Assembly: GCF_003966955.1 (NCBI RefSeq)
Contig: NZ_AP019367.1
Span: 620,001-684,000 of the forward strand
Length of the DNA stretch: 64,000 nucleotides
Origin: Parolsenella catena
GTDB taxonomy: Bacteria; Actinomycetota; Coriobacteriia; Coriobacteriales; Atopobiaceae
Direction: 5' to 3'
The position numbers and the translations under genes were made by a program. The notes under the pieces were generated by a model. The model was given only the letters and a program-made list of their open reading frames with translations. It ran no database searches and was not told the origin of the DNA. Below, in pieces: positions 1 to 7,853 of the stretch; position 1 is the first letter of the stretch, and each line of letters opens with the position of its first letter.

Positions 1-1
1 G

Positions 2-232
2 GCGCTCTCCCGCAGCTACTTTGGCAAGCTCGTGCCCAAGGAGCGCAGCAACGAGTACTACGGCTTCTTTGACATCTTTGGCCGCTACGCCAGCGTGATG
101 GGCACCTTCCTCGTGAGCGTCATCACGGCGGCCACGGGCAGCGCCAACCTCGGCGTGCTGTCCATCGGCATCCTGCTCGTGGTGGGCCTCGTGCTGCTGC
201 TGACGCTGCCCGATGCCCGCTCCCGCGCGTGA
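2..232 (+). CDS. MFS transporter, UMF1/Atg22-like, C-terminal fragment
   Basis: The gene enters from outside the window; only the last 76 codons are visible, ending at TGA 230-232. The piece contains RSYFGKLVPKE, a GFFDIFGRYASVMG-type helix start and a final hydrophobic helix. This is the pattern of the last two transmembrane segments of UMF1-family (vacuole effluxer Atg22-like) major facilitator transporters. The substrate cannot be told from this end. The stop codon lies inside a short intergenic repeat that follows directly. Family call is fairly secure; the missing N-terminus prevents anything finer. Confidence 0.75.
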   Translation, partial: ALSRSYFGKLVPKERSNEYYGFFDIFGRYASVMGTFLVSVITAATGSANLGVLSIGILLVVGLVLLLTLPDARSRA

Positions 233-261
233 CACCTGGGGACGGGGGCCAAACTGTCACC
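229..261. repeat. Intergenic repeat starting at a stop codon (copy 1)
   Basis: The 33-nt unit starts GTGACACCTGGGGACGGGGG and ends in CAAACTGTCACC. Its ends (GTGACA/TGTCAC) are self-complementary. It is almost identical to 58915-58946. The TGA stop of the preceding transporter is formed by bases 2-4 of the repeat. Confidence 0.75.
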
Positions 262-342
262 GCAGTTCACCTGCGCTTACTGTGAGTGGACGGGGTATCA
301 TGGCGAAGTTTTGCGCGGTCGCTTGCGGGGAGGGCGTGGGCC

Positions 343-927
343 TTGGGGCTTCTTGAGATCATCGTGTTGGGTGTGGCCCTCTCGGCCGACGCGTTTGCCG
401 TGACCATCTCGAACACGTTCGTCTACGCCAGCGAGTCGCGCTCCCGGCTCATGCTCATGCCGCTCATGTTCGGCCTGTTCCAGGGCCTCATGCCCGTGGC
501 TGGCTATCTTCTGGGTGGCCTTGCCGCCGAGGAGATCGAGACCTACGCGGGCGTCATCACGCTCGTCATCCTCGGCCTCGTGGGCGGCAACATGATTCGC
601 GAGGGCGTCTGCGCGCTGCGCGGCGCGGGCGAGCAGGACGGCCCCGAGGAGCCCGGCGCGGGTCCCGTGGCACGCCGCCTCACCCTCGTCACCGTGCTTG
701 CCCAGGCCATCGCCACGGCCATCGACGCGTTCGCCGTGGGCGTGAGCCTGCGCGCGCAGGCCGTGAGCGTGGTCGTTGCCGCTCCCGTCATCGCGCTCAC
801 GACGTTTCTGTGCTGCGTCGCGGCCCTTGCGCTGGGCCGCAAGCTCGGCGAGGTGCTGGGAGACCGCGCCCAGGTCGCCGGCGGCATCGTCCTGGTGCTC
901 ATAGGCCTCAAGGCGTTCCTCGCGTAG
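343..927 (+). CDS. mntP: Manganese efflux pump MntP
   Basis: Exports Mn2+ across the cytoplasmic membrane. About 194 residues with six predicted helices and the internal duplication of the MntP (DUF204) family: SADAFAV near the N-terminus and IDAFAVGV in the second half. With the TTG start at 343 the first key aspartate is residue 16, as in E. coli MntP, and the second is about residue 128. TTG 343 has a GGGGAGGG ribosome site 8 nt upstream. A GTG at 286 would add 19 non-conserved residues and is less likely. A hydrophilic loop between the two halves (EQDGPEEPG) is typical. No Mn riboswitch is evident upstream. An Nramp-type importer lies about 10 kb downstream, so both directions of Mn transport are encoded nearby. 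Confidence 0.9.
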   Translation: MGLLEIIVLGVALSADAFAVTISNTFVYASESRSRLMLMPLMFGLFQGLMPVAGYLLGGLAAEEIETYAGVITLVILGLVGGNMIREGVCALRGAGEQDGPEEPGAGPVARRLTLVTVLAQAIATAIDAFAVGVSLRAQAVSVVVAAPVIALTTFLCCVAALALGRKLGEVLGDRAQVAGGIVLVLIGLKAFLA

Positions 928-930
928 GAA

Positions 931-991
931 CCAAAGGGGACGGGTTCATCTGGCACCCGCGAGACGCGCCAAAGGGGACGGGTTCATCTGG
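931..991. repeat. Two direct copies of a 23-nt repeat
   Basis: Identical 23-nt copies lie at 931-953 and 969-991 between mntP and the next gene. Their core is AAAGGGGACGGGTTCATC, with CC before and TGG after. Three further copies flank serB at 2993-3109, one direct and two inverted. There is no T-tract, so they are not ordinary terminators. Confidence 0.8.
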
Positions 992-1041
992 TGCCCGCGC
1001 GGGTACACCTCCAATGACAGAGTCGATCATTGGAGGCAACC

Positions 1042-1575
1042 ATGGACGTGTTCGAGAGGCTCTTCAGGCGCACGAAGGCCACCGTGATCCTCATGGGGGT
1101 GGCGCTGCTCGTGCTGGGCGTGGCGATGTTCGTGAGCCCCATCGGGGCCACGCTGCTCATCGTGCAGGTCGTGGGCTGGACGCTCGCCGTGGCGGGCGCC
1201 ATCACGCTGCTCAACTGCTGGCGGCACGCGTCCGAGGGCATGAGGCAGGCCGACCTGTTCATGGGCCTGCTCGAGGCCATCCCGGGCGTGTGCCTCATCG
1301 TGTGGCCCGACGCGTTCGTGGCCGTGGTCTACGTGATCATCGGCGTCATCGTGCTCGTGACGGGCGTGAACGACGTCATCGAGGCAAACGCCGTGCGCCT
1401 TGCGTTTGGCGCGGGCTGGGTGTGGCGCATGGCAATCGGCGTCATCACGCTGCTCGCCGGCGTGGCGGTCGTGGCGTCCCCGTTTGCGATGGCCGAGCTC
1501 GTGATGCTCGTCGCGGGCCTCGCGCTCATCTTCGATGGCATCACCGAGATCATCGCCGGCGTGTCGATGAGGTAG
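1042..1575 (+). CDS. HdeD/DUF308-family membrane protein
   Basis: A 177-residue protein made almost entirely of six hydrophobic helices arranged as three hairpins. Short polar links contain repeated VxG...IxEI-type signatures, for example GVNDVIEA and GITEIIAG. This is the layout of the DUF308/HdeD family, which in enteric bacteria is linked to acid resistance. The role here is not known. The ATG at 1042 has TTGGAGG just upstream; a TTG at 1030 is possible but sits on that ribosome site. The gene stands alone between repeats and a strong terminator. Confidence 0.75.
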   Translation: MDVFERLFRRTKATVILMGVALLVLGVAMFVSPIGATLLIVQVVGWTLAVAGAITLLNCWRHASEGMRQADLFMGLLEAIPGVCLIVWPDAFVAVVYVIIGVIVLVTGVNDVIEANAVRLAFGAGWVWRMAIGVITLLAGVAVVASPFAMAELVMLVAGLALIFDGITEIIAGVSMR

Positions 1576-1607
1576 GGGAGCGCTGGGCGCCCGGAGAAGC
1601 CACAAAG

Positions 1608-1658
1608 AGCGCGCCCGTCCTGGCATGGCGACAGGACGGGCGCGCTTCGCTGTTTTTT
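1608..1658 (+). terminator. Rho-independent terminator after the DUF308 gene
   Basis: A perfect 15-bp GC-rich stem (1608-1622 with 1632-1646) and a 9-nt loop are followed by a short spacer and six Ts at 1653-1658. Confidence 0.85.
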
Positions 1659-1674
1659 GGGACGAGAACGGCTT

Positions 1675-1783
1675 GGGCGAGAACTTCCGGGGCCGGCTGG
1701 TGCCTAGGTTTTGTGGGCGAGAACGGCTGGGGGCGGCTGGCGCCTGGGTTTATGGGGCGAGAACGGCTGGGGGCGCCCCGCGC
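1675..1783. repeat. Three tandem copies of a 40-nt unit
   Basis: GGGCGAGAAC starts at 1675, 1715 and 1755, an exact 40-nt period. Units contain a GGCTGG...GCGCCTGGGTTT-like body with scattered mismatches. The third unit runs into the stop codon of the serB gene on the other strand (1784-1786). Confidence 0.8.
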
Positions 1784-2947
1784 CTAGGCGTTCTCGACCT
1801 TGCCGTCGATGACGTCGAGGGCAAGCATGAGGTTGCGCTCGTCGATGGCGTGCGGCGCCGCGGCGCGCGTCTTGGGCTTGGCGCAGAAGGCGATGCCCGT
1901 GCCCGCCGCCAGGATCATGGGGATGTCGTTGGCGCCGTCTCCCATCGCGACGGTGCGCTCCATGGGGATGCCCAGCTCAGTGGCCCAGCGCTCGAGTGCC
2001 TCGAGCTTGCGCTGCTTGGTGACGACGTCGCTCGCGAGCCTGCCCGTGAGGCGTCCGTCCACAGCCTCCAGGCGGTTCGCGAGGCACAAGTCGATGTCCG
2101 CCGCCGCCACGATGCGGTCTGCCACCTCGTGGAAGCCGCCGGACACCACGCCGACCCTCCAGCCGCGGCGGTGCGCCTCTGCCACGAGCTCACGCGCGCC
2201 GGGCGTGAACGTCACGCGGGCGTAGGCGCGGTCGAACACGCCCGCGTCGAGACCCGCGAGCAGCCCCACGCGTTCCTCGAGCGCCCCGCGGAAGTCAAGC
2301 TCGCCGCGCATGGCGCGCTCCGTGATGGCGGCAACCTGCTCTCCTGCGCCGGCCTCGTCGCCGAGCAGGTCGATGACCTCCTCGTTGATGAGCGTGGAGT
2401 CGATGTCCATGACGATGAGGCGGGCGTCGGGGGCAAGCTGCGGCACACGCTTCTCCATGATGTAGTCGTCCATGACAAAGCCCTCTCCGATGCTCGTCTC
2501 CACGGCGTCGATGACCTCAAAGCCGTGGCCGCGGTAACAGCGGATGCCCAGCTCGTTGTGCTTGTTGACCGTGAGGTACATCGCGTCCAGGCCGCGCTCG
2601 CGGCACAGTGCCATGTAGTGGGCAACGACGTCGCTCGCCAGGTGCCGGCCGCGCTCGCTTGCCTTGAGGTAGATCTTGGAGATGAAGAAGCGGTTTGTCT
2701 CGGGCTCCACGTGGCCGCCCGTGTAGCCGCAGGTGCGGCCGTCGCCGTCCATGACAAACCAGTACTCGTAGGCGTGCTCGGCCATGTCGCGGCGGATGGC
2801 GCCCAGGCTCTGGAACTGCTCGACCATGTAGCGCGTCTGCGCCTCGCCGATGAGCGCCGGCCAGTACTCGCCCCAGATCTGGGCGGCAAGCCCTTCAAGC
2901 TCCTCCTGGTCCGCCTCGGTCCTCACGGGCCGCATCGTGGTTGCCAT
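1784..2947 (-). CDS. serB: GNAT acetyltransferase-phosphoserine phosphatase fusion (SerB-like)
   Basis: A 387-residue two-domain protein. Residues 1 to about 165 have a GNAT acetyltransferase pattern (VKIYL-like strand, LTVNKHNELGIRCYRGHGF acetyl-CoA region). Residues from about 175 to the end are a SerB-type HAD phosphatase: MDIDSTL with nucleophile Asp181, VVSGGF, and MGDGANDIPM. The SerB half should hydrolyse O-phosphoserine in serine synthesis; the substrate of the GNAT half is unknown. The ATG at 2947 has GAGAGGAG upstream on the minus strand; a start 13 codons earlier lacks one. No serA or serC is adjacent. SerB proteins usually carry an ACT or no N-terminal domain, so the acetyltransferase fusion is unusual. 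Confidence 0.85.
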   Translation of the reverse strand: MATTMRPVRTEADQEELEGLAAQIWGEYWPALIGEAQTRYMVEQFQSLGAIRRDMAEHAYEYWFVMDGDGRTCGYTGGHVEPETNRFFISKIYLKASERGRHLASDVVAHYMALCRERGLDAMYLTVNKHNELGIRCYRGHGFEVIDAVETSIGEGFVMDDYIMEKRVPQLAPDARLIVMDIDSTLINEEVIDLLGDEAGAGEQVAAITERAMRGELDFRGALEERVGLLAGLDAGVFDRAYARVTFTPGARELVAEAHRRGWRVGVVSGGFHEVADRIVAAADIDLCLANRLEAVDGRLTGRLASDVVTKQRKLEALERWATELGIPMERTVAMGDGANDIPMILAAGTGIAFCAKPKTRAAAPHAIDERNLMLALDVIDGKVENA

Positions 2948-2992
2948 GGCGTCTCCTCTCGGTCTTGTGAGCCAACTGTAGCGCAAGGGGCG

Positions 2993-3109
2993 CCAAAGGG
3001 GACGGGTTCATCTGGTCCCCAGCCCCAAGGGGTGGGACCAAACGAACCCGTCCCCTTTGGTCCCGGGCGCGCCGGGGGGTGTGGGACCAAACGAACCCGT
3101 CCCCTTTGG
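2993..3109. repeat. Inverted cluster of the 23-nt repeat (three copies)
   Basis: One copy at 2993-3015 matches the copies at 931-991. Two reverse-oriented copies lie at 3038-3060 and 3087-3109 with two or three base changes. The first inverted pair could fold into a long hairpin, with the extra arm GGTCCC/GGGACC. It occupies the gap between serB and glnN, both on the minus strand. Confidence 0.8.
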
Positions 3110-3117
3110 TCCGGCAA

Positions 3118-3151
3118 GAAAGGAGGCCTCGCCGAGTGGGCGGGGCCTCCT
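3118..3151 (-). terminator. Terminator of glnN
   Basis: Read on the minus strand, an AGGAGGCC...GGCCTCCT stem (3121-3128 with 3144-3151) with an internal GCC/GGC extension is followed by TTTCTT. It lies 26 nt past the glnN stop. Confidence 0.7.
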
Positions 3152-3177
3152 GGGGATGCGCGTGCTGTGCCGCGGCG

Positions 3178-5265
3178 CTACACGTAGAACAGGATCCTGT
3201 TGTAGCTCGGGACGGGCCAGTAGTCGTGGCCGCAGACCTTCTCCATCTCGTCGACGGAGACGCGCAGGGCGTCCATGGCCGGGATGACGGAGTCGCGGTA
3301 GGCGTTGTCCTGCTCGGTGGGGTCGTCGAGGGACTGGGCGGCTGCGTTCTTCTGCTCGAGGTCGGCGACGAGGTCCGTGATCTTGTCGATGGCGTCCGTG
3401 AGCGTCTGGACGAGGGCCTTCTCGGCCTTGGCGGCAATGCCAAGCTCGGCCTTCGTGGCCACGGTCGTGGCGATGTCACCGGAGTAGTCGAACAGCGCCG
3501 GCAGGTACATGTGCTTGGTCATGTACACCATCGTGTTGGCCTCGATGTTGAGGAGCTTGGCGTACTGCTCGGCCTTGGAGACGTAGCGGGCGTGCATCTC
3601 GTCGGGGGAGGCCACGTGGTACTTCTCGAACAGGTCGAGGTTCTTCTTGTCGATGAGGCACGGCAGGGCGTCGGGCGCGGTGCGCATGTTGAGCAGGCCG
3701 CGCTTCTCGGCCTCGGCGGGCCACTCGTCGGAGTAGCCGTTGCCGTTGAAGATGATGCGCTGGTGCGCGGTGAGCGTGGCCTTGACCCACTCGAGGGCCT
3801 TGACGATGAAGTCGCACTCGGCGACGTCGGCCATGTCGGTGGCAAAGCGGTCGAGCTGCTCGGCCACGGCCGTGTTCAGCACCATGTTCGGGTCGGAGAG
3901 GTTCTGCTGCGAGCCGCACATGCGGAACTCGAACTTGTTGCCCGTGAACGCGAACGGCGAGGTGCGGTTGCGGTCCGTGCTGTCCTTGGTGAGGTCGGCG
4001 AGCTGCGGGACGCCCAGGTCCATCTTCTCGCGCGGGTGGCTCGAGTAGGGCTTGTCGTTGATGAGGGCGTCCACGACGGCAGCAAGGTCGTCGCCCAGGA
4101 AGATGGAGACAATCGCGGGGGGAGCCTCGTTGGCGCCCAGACGGTGGTCGTTGCCGGCCGAGGCAACGCTTGCGCGCATGAGGTCCTGGTAGTCGTCGAC
4201 CGCGGCGATGACGCTGGAGAGGAAGACGAGGAACTGCAGGTTGTCCTCGGGCGTGTCGGACGGGTCGAGCAGGTTCTTGCCGTCTGCCGAGATGGACCAG
4301 TTGTTGTGCTTGCCCGAGCCGTTGACGTAGTCAAAGGGCTTCTCGTGCTGCAGGCAGGTGAGGCCGTGGTGGGAGGCGATGATCTTCATCTTCTCCATCG
4401 TGACCAGGTTGTGGTCGATGGCCTTGGAGCTCGTCTCGAAGATGGGCGCAAGCTCGTGCTGGCACGGGGCGACCTCGTTGTGCTTGGTCTTGGCCGGCAC
4501 GGCGAGCTTCCACAGCTCGTCGTCGAGCTCCTTCATGAACTCGTTGACCGTGGGGCGGATGGCGCCGAAGTAGTGCTCCTCGAGCTCCTGGCCCTTGACC
4601 GGCTCGCAGCCAAACAGCGTGCGGCCGCACATGATGAGGTCGGGACGCGCCGCGTAGTCCTCCTCCTTGATGAGGAAGTACTCCTGCTCGGGGCCAACGG
4701 TGGTCGTGACGCTCTTGATGTCCTTGCCAAAGAGCTTGAGCACGCGCTTGGCCTGGCCGTCGAGGGCCACGCAGGAGCGCAGCAGCGGGGTCTTCTTGTC
4801 AAGCGCCTCGCCGGTGTAGGAGATGAACGCGGTGGGGACGCACAGGACCTCGTCCTTGATGAAGGCCGGCGACGTCGGGTCCCAGGCGGTGTAGCCGCGG
4901 GCCTCGAACGTGGCGCGCAGACCGCCGGACGGGAAGCTCGAGGCGTCCGGCTCGCCCTGGATCAGTGCCTTGCCCGAGAAGGTCTCCAGGGCGCGGCCGT
5001 CTCCGGTGGGCTCCATGAAGGCGTCGTGCTTCTCGGACGTGATGCCCGTGAGCGGCTGGAACCAGTGGGTGTAGTGGGTTGCGCCCTTCTCGAGCGCCCA
5101 CTCCTTCATGGCGTGGGCAACCTCGTTGGCGATGGCGAGGTTGAGTGCCTTGCCCTCCTTGATGACACGGGAGAGCTCCTTGTACGTGGGCTTGGGCAGG
5201 CGCTCGCGCATGACGGAGTCGCTGAACACCAGGCTGCCGTACTCCTCGGTGACCTTAGAAGCCAT
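3178..5265 (-). CDS. glnN: Glutamine synthetase type III
   Basis: Makes glutamine from glutamate, ammonia and ATP in the cytoplasm. At 695 residues it has the size of GSIII enzymes (about 700), not GSI (about 450). Class-specific blocks are present: [27 protein letters not shown], the [12 protein letters not shown] metal/ammonia block, [10 protein letters not shown] and [16 protein letters not shown]. The C-terminal helical tail ends in YNRILFYV. The start [16 protein letters not shown] is the usual GSIII N-terminus. The gene is monocistronic with its own terminator. The AT-rich region upstream holds the imperfect palindrome GGCTAAATTAAGCC (5334-5347), which may be a control site, but no regulator can be named. 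Confidence 0.95.
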   Translation of the reverse strand: MASKVTEEYGSLVFSDSVMRERLPKPTYKELSRVIKEGKALNLAIANEVAHAMKEWALEKGATHYTHWFQPLTGITSEKHDAFMEPTGDGRALETFSGKALIQGEPDASSFPSGGLRATFEARGYTAWDPTSPAFIKDEVLCVPTAFISYTGEALDKKTPLLRSCVALDGQAKRVLKLFGKDIKSVTTTVGPEQEYFLIKEEDYAARPDLIMCGRTLFGCEPVKGQELEEHYFGAIRPTVNEFMKELDDELWKLAVPAKTKHNEVAPCQHELAPIFETSSKAIDHNLVTMEKMKIIASHHGLTCLQHEKPFDYVNGSGKHNNWSISADGKNLLDPSDTPEDNLQFLVFLSSVIAAVDDYQDLMRASVASAGNDHRLGANEAPPAIVSIFLGDDLAAVVDALINDKPYSSHPREKMDLGVPQLADLTKDSTDRNRTSPFAFTGNKFEFRMCGSQQNLSDPNMVLNTAVAEQLDRFATDMADVAECDFIVKALEWVKATLTAHQRIIFNGNGYSDEWPAEAEKRGLLNMRTAPDALPCLIDKKNLDLFEKYHVASPDEMHARYVSKAEQYAKLLNIEANTMVYMTKHMYLPALFDYSGDIATTVATKAELGIAAKAEKALVQTLTDAIDKITDLVADLEQKNAAAQSLDDPTEQDNAYRDSVIPAMDALRVSVDEMEKVCGHDYWPVPSYNRILFYV

Positions 5266-5333
5266 GTGGACTCGCTTTCTCTTTGTGAGAACTTGGATCC
5301 CTGACGTTGCATAACTCTAACGGGGCAATATTA

Positions 5334-5347
5334 CGGCTAAATTAAGC
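5334..5347. promoter_or_regulatory. Palindrome in the glnN promoter region
   Basis: GGCTAAATTAAGCC, a 14-bp near-perfect palindrome in the AT-rich stretch about 70 nt upstream of the glnN start. It could be an operator; I do not recognise the cognate regulator. Confidence 0.3.
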
Positions 5348-5515
5348 CTTTGATTCGCGGGGGCTTCCCGAATGAGACCAAAGTGCTTCCCACGTGCGAC
5401 CATTCCGAGAACCCCTCGCGCGCGTGCATGGCATTTTGGAAAGCGGGGACCTCATCTTTCTTGGGGCTGCTACGATGGAATACATCTGTACGTGCGAGAC
5501 GAACGGAGAGCCACG

Positions 5516-6988
5516 GTGGCCAAGCACTTCAAGAAGGATGGCGTGCTCCAGCAGGGGAGCCGCTTTGACGCGGCGGCGCGCCCCGGCCGCGAGGCTGGCG
5601 AGCCCGGCCCCTCGCGCCCCGGCCGCGAGGCTGGCGAGCCCACCGCGGCGCAGATGCCGCAGGACAACCCCTACGTGCCGCACACCCAGGACAACCCCTA
5701 CGCGGCCGGCCCCGCGTCGGGCGCCGTGGGCGTGACGCCCGAGCGCGCGGGCAAGGCGGGAGCCGGCCGCGGTGGCGCCGGCCAGGGCGTGCCCGGGGCG
5801 GCCAGGAAGCGTCACCGTCGCGTGCCGGTGGTCGCCGTGGTTCTCGTCGTGCTTGCGGTCCTGGTGGGCGCCGGCGCGCTGCTCTACCTCAACCCTCCCA
5901 TCTACCGTGTGAGCGTCAACGGCGTGGAGCACATGATCCACACGGGCATGACGCTGCAGGACCTCGTGGACGAGGGCTGGGCCACGCCTGCCGCCGGTGA
6001 CCTCATCGCCGTTGACGGCTCCGTTGCCCAGGAGGGCGGCGGCGACAAGTTCGAGGCCAACCTCAACGGTACGGTCACGAGCGACCCCGCGACCACCGTG
6101 CCGCGCCACTCCACCGTCGAGTTCTCGGACGGCAACGATGTGGACGAGGACTACACCGAGACCACCGAGGCCATCGCGCACGGCGAGGGCGGCCAGGACG
6201 TAAGCTCGCCGGCCACCTACTACGCCGGCCCCATCCACGTGCTGTCCGACGGCCAGGACGGCGAGCAGGTCACCAAGACCGGCAAGGTGTCCGGAAAGAC
6301 CGTGACCGAGGTCACGAAGCAGCCCGTGGACTCGGGCTACAGCGCCTACTCGGTCAACACGAACGGCGACAAGGTCATCGCCCTCACGTTCGACGACGGC
6401 CCCTGGCCCACGACGACCTCGGAGATCCTCGACGTGCTCAAGGAAAACGACGCCCATGCCACGTTCTTTGAGATTGGCAACCAGGTGGCCGAGAACGCCG
6501 ACGTCGTGAAGCGCATCGCGGCCGAGGGCAACCAGATCGGCTCGCACACGTGGGACCACGCGAGCGGCTCGGGCCAGGGCGTGAACCTCACGTTCATGAC
6601 GGCCGACGAGCAGCGCGATGAGGTCACGAAGGGCTTCAGCGCCATCGAGGACGTGCTGGGGACCTCCGTGCCCCACGTGCTGCGCGCCCCGGGCGGCAAC
6701 TACTACGGCTCGCTCGTGGAGAACCTCAAGGACCTCGTCGACGTCGAGGTGGGCTGGAACGTCGACACCGAGGACTGGAGGCGCCCGGGCGCCGACAAGA
6801 TCGCCGAGGCCATCATGAGCGCCCAGCCGGGCAACGTCGTGCTCATGCATGACGGTGGCGGCGACCGCTCCCAGACGGTCGAGGCGCTCAAGATCGCCCT
6901 GCCCAAGCTCAAGGCCGAGGGCTACAGCTTCGTCACGATCGACGAGCTCATGAGCACGTACGGCTCGTCGGGCTCGGGCAGCAACTAG
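5516..6988 (+). CDS. Membrane-anchored polysaccharide deacetylase (NodB domain)
   Basis: Probably removes N-acetyl groups from peptidoglycan or another envelope glycan outside the cell. About 490 residues. N-terminal cytoplasmic Pro/Gly-rich region 1-100 contains a duplicated RPGREAGEP; one transmembrane helix at about 103-126; a middle domain with GMTLQDLVDEG; then a NodB homology domain from about 285. Metal and catalytic residues are visible: TFDDGP (Asp293, Asp294), SHTWDH (His344, His348), RAPGGNY and LMHDGG. The GTG at 5516 has ACGGAG 5 nt upstream; an earlier in-frame ATG would add 48 unconserved residues. The exact substrate cannot be told. Confidence 0.85.
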   Translation: MAKHFKKDGVLQQGSRFDAAARPGREAGEPGPSRPGREAGEPTAAQMPQDNPYVPHTQDNPYAAGPASGAVGVTPERAGKAGAGRGGAGQGVPGAARKRHRRVPVVAVVLVVLAVLVGAGALLYLNPPIYRVSVNGVEHMIHTGMTLQDLVDEGWATPAAGDLIAVDGSVAQEGGGDKFEANLNGTVTSDPATTVPRHSTVEFSDGNDVDEDYTETTEAIAHGEGGQDVSSPATYYAGPIHVLSDGQDGEQVTKTGKVSGKTVTEVTKQPVDSGYSAYSVNTNGDKVIALTFDDGPWPTTTSEILDVLKENDAHATFFEIGNQVAENADVVKRIAAEGNQIGSHTWDHASGSGQGVNLTFMTADEQRDEVTKGFSAIEDVLGTSVPHVLRAPGGNYYGSLVENLKDLVDVEVGWNVDTEDWRRPGADKIAEAIMSAQPGNVVLMHDGGGDRSQTVEALKIALPKLKAEGYSFVTIDELMSTYGSSGSGSN

Positions 6989-6998
6989 CGGACGCGTT

Positions 6999-7035
6999 GG
7001 GGTCTCGGCCGCCATGGGCGCCGGGACCCCTCTTT
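6999..7035 (+). terminator. Terminator between the deacetylase gene and nth
   Basis: An 11-bp stem (6999-7009 with 7020-7030, one T-G wobble) of the GGGGTC...GACCCC type is followed by TCTTT. It ends just before the nth ribosome site. Confidence 0.65.
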
Positions 7036-7053
7036 GTTGGAGGGAGCGCCCAT

Positions 7054-7713
7054 ATGCCACGCGAGACGAACGCCGCCAAGCGCGCGCGGGCCATAGAGTT
7101 CTGCGAGCGCCTGGACGCGATGTACGGGCCGGTCGAGTGCTTCCTCGACCACGGGAGCCCCTTCAGGCTCGTCATCTCCGTGCTGCTCTCCGCCCAGACG
7201 ACGGACGCCCAGGTGAACAAGGTGACGCCCGAGCTGTTCGGGCGCTGGCCCACGCCGGCGGACCTCGCGACGGCGACGCCCGGGGAGGTGGCCGAGGTCA
7301 TCCGGAGCCTGGGCTTCTACAAGAGCAAGGCGCGCCATGCCGTCGAGGCCGCGCGGATGATCGTGAGCGAGTACGGCGGCGAGGTGCCCCACACGATGGA
7401 GGAGCTCACGCGCCTGCCGGGCGTGGGGAGAAAGACCGCCAACATCGTGCTCAACGTGAGCTTTGGCATCGTGGAGGGCATCGCGGTGGACACGCACGTG
7501 AACCGCATCGCCCACCGGCTGGCGCTGAGCCCCAAGACGCACGAGAGAGAGCCGCTCAAGACCGAGCAGGACCTGCTCAAGATTCTGCCGCGCGAGTACT
7601 GGAGAGACGTCAACCACCAGTGGATCCGCTTTGGCCGCGAGGTGTGCGGCGCCAAGGCCCCCAAGTGCGGCGAGTGCCCCATGGTCGACATCTGCCCGAG
7701 CGCGGGCAGATAG
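7054..7713 (+). CDS. nth: Endonuclease III
   Basis: Base-excision repair DNA glycosylase/AP lyase for oxidised pyrimidines. 219 residues, the usual family length. The helix-hairpin-helix LPGVGRKTANIVLN carries the catalytic lysine, and VDTHVNRIAHRL supplies the catalytic aspartate. The C-terminal [4Fe-4S] loop is complete with spacing C-x6-C-x2-C-x5-C. The ATG at 7054 has GGAGGG 9 nt upstream. It precedes polA, the natural partner in base-excision repair, although polA appears to have its own promoter region. Confidence 0.95.
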   Translation: MPRETNAAKRARAIEFCERLDAMYGPVECFLDHGSPFRLVISVLLSAQTTDAQVNKVTPELFGRWPTPADLATATPGEVAEVIRSLGFYKSKARHAVEAARMIVSEYGGEVPHTMEELTRLPGVGRKTANIVLNVSFGIVEGIAVDTHVNRIAHRLALSPKTHEREPLKTEQDLLKILPREYWRDVNHQWIRFGREVCGAKAPKCGECPMVDICPSAGR

Positions 7714-7805
7714 GGGCGGGCCCCGGCGTGCGGCCACGCCGGGGCCGTGCCGCACGCCGGCCGCGCCTGTGGCGCTTTTCGTGCCCGCGCCCGGACGTGT
7801 CCGCT

Positions 7806-7824
7806 ATCACACGTACAATGTGAT
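7806..7824. promoter_or_regulatory. Palindrome with -10-like core upstream of polA
   Basis: ATCACA-N7-TGTGAT encloses TACAAT (7814-7819), a good -10 sequence. No convincing -35 lies 17 nt upstream. It may be the polA promoter overlapped by an operator. Confidence 0.35.
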
Positions 7825-7853
7825 GCCGACACACATGACGAGGAGGCACCCAC

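Noticed and set aside
3079-5304. Long open frame opposite glnN on the plus strand (and similar long frames opposite other genes)
   Set aside because: High GC opens antisense frames. The Val/Leu/Asp/Arg-rich translations have no ribosome sites and mirror real genes.
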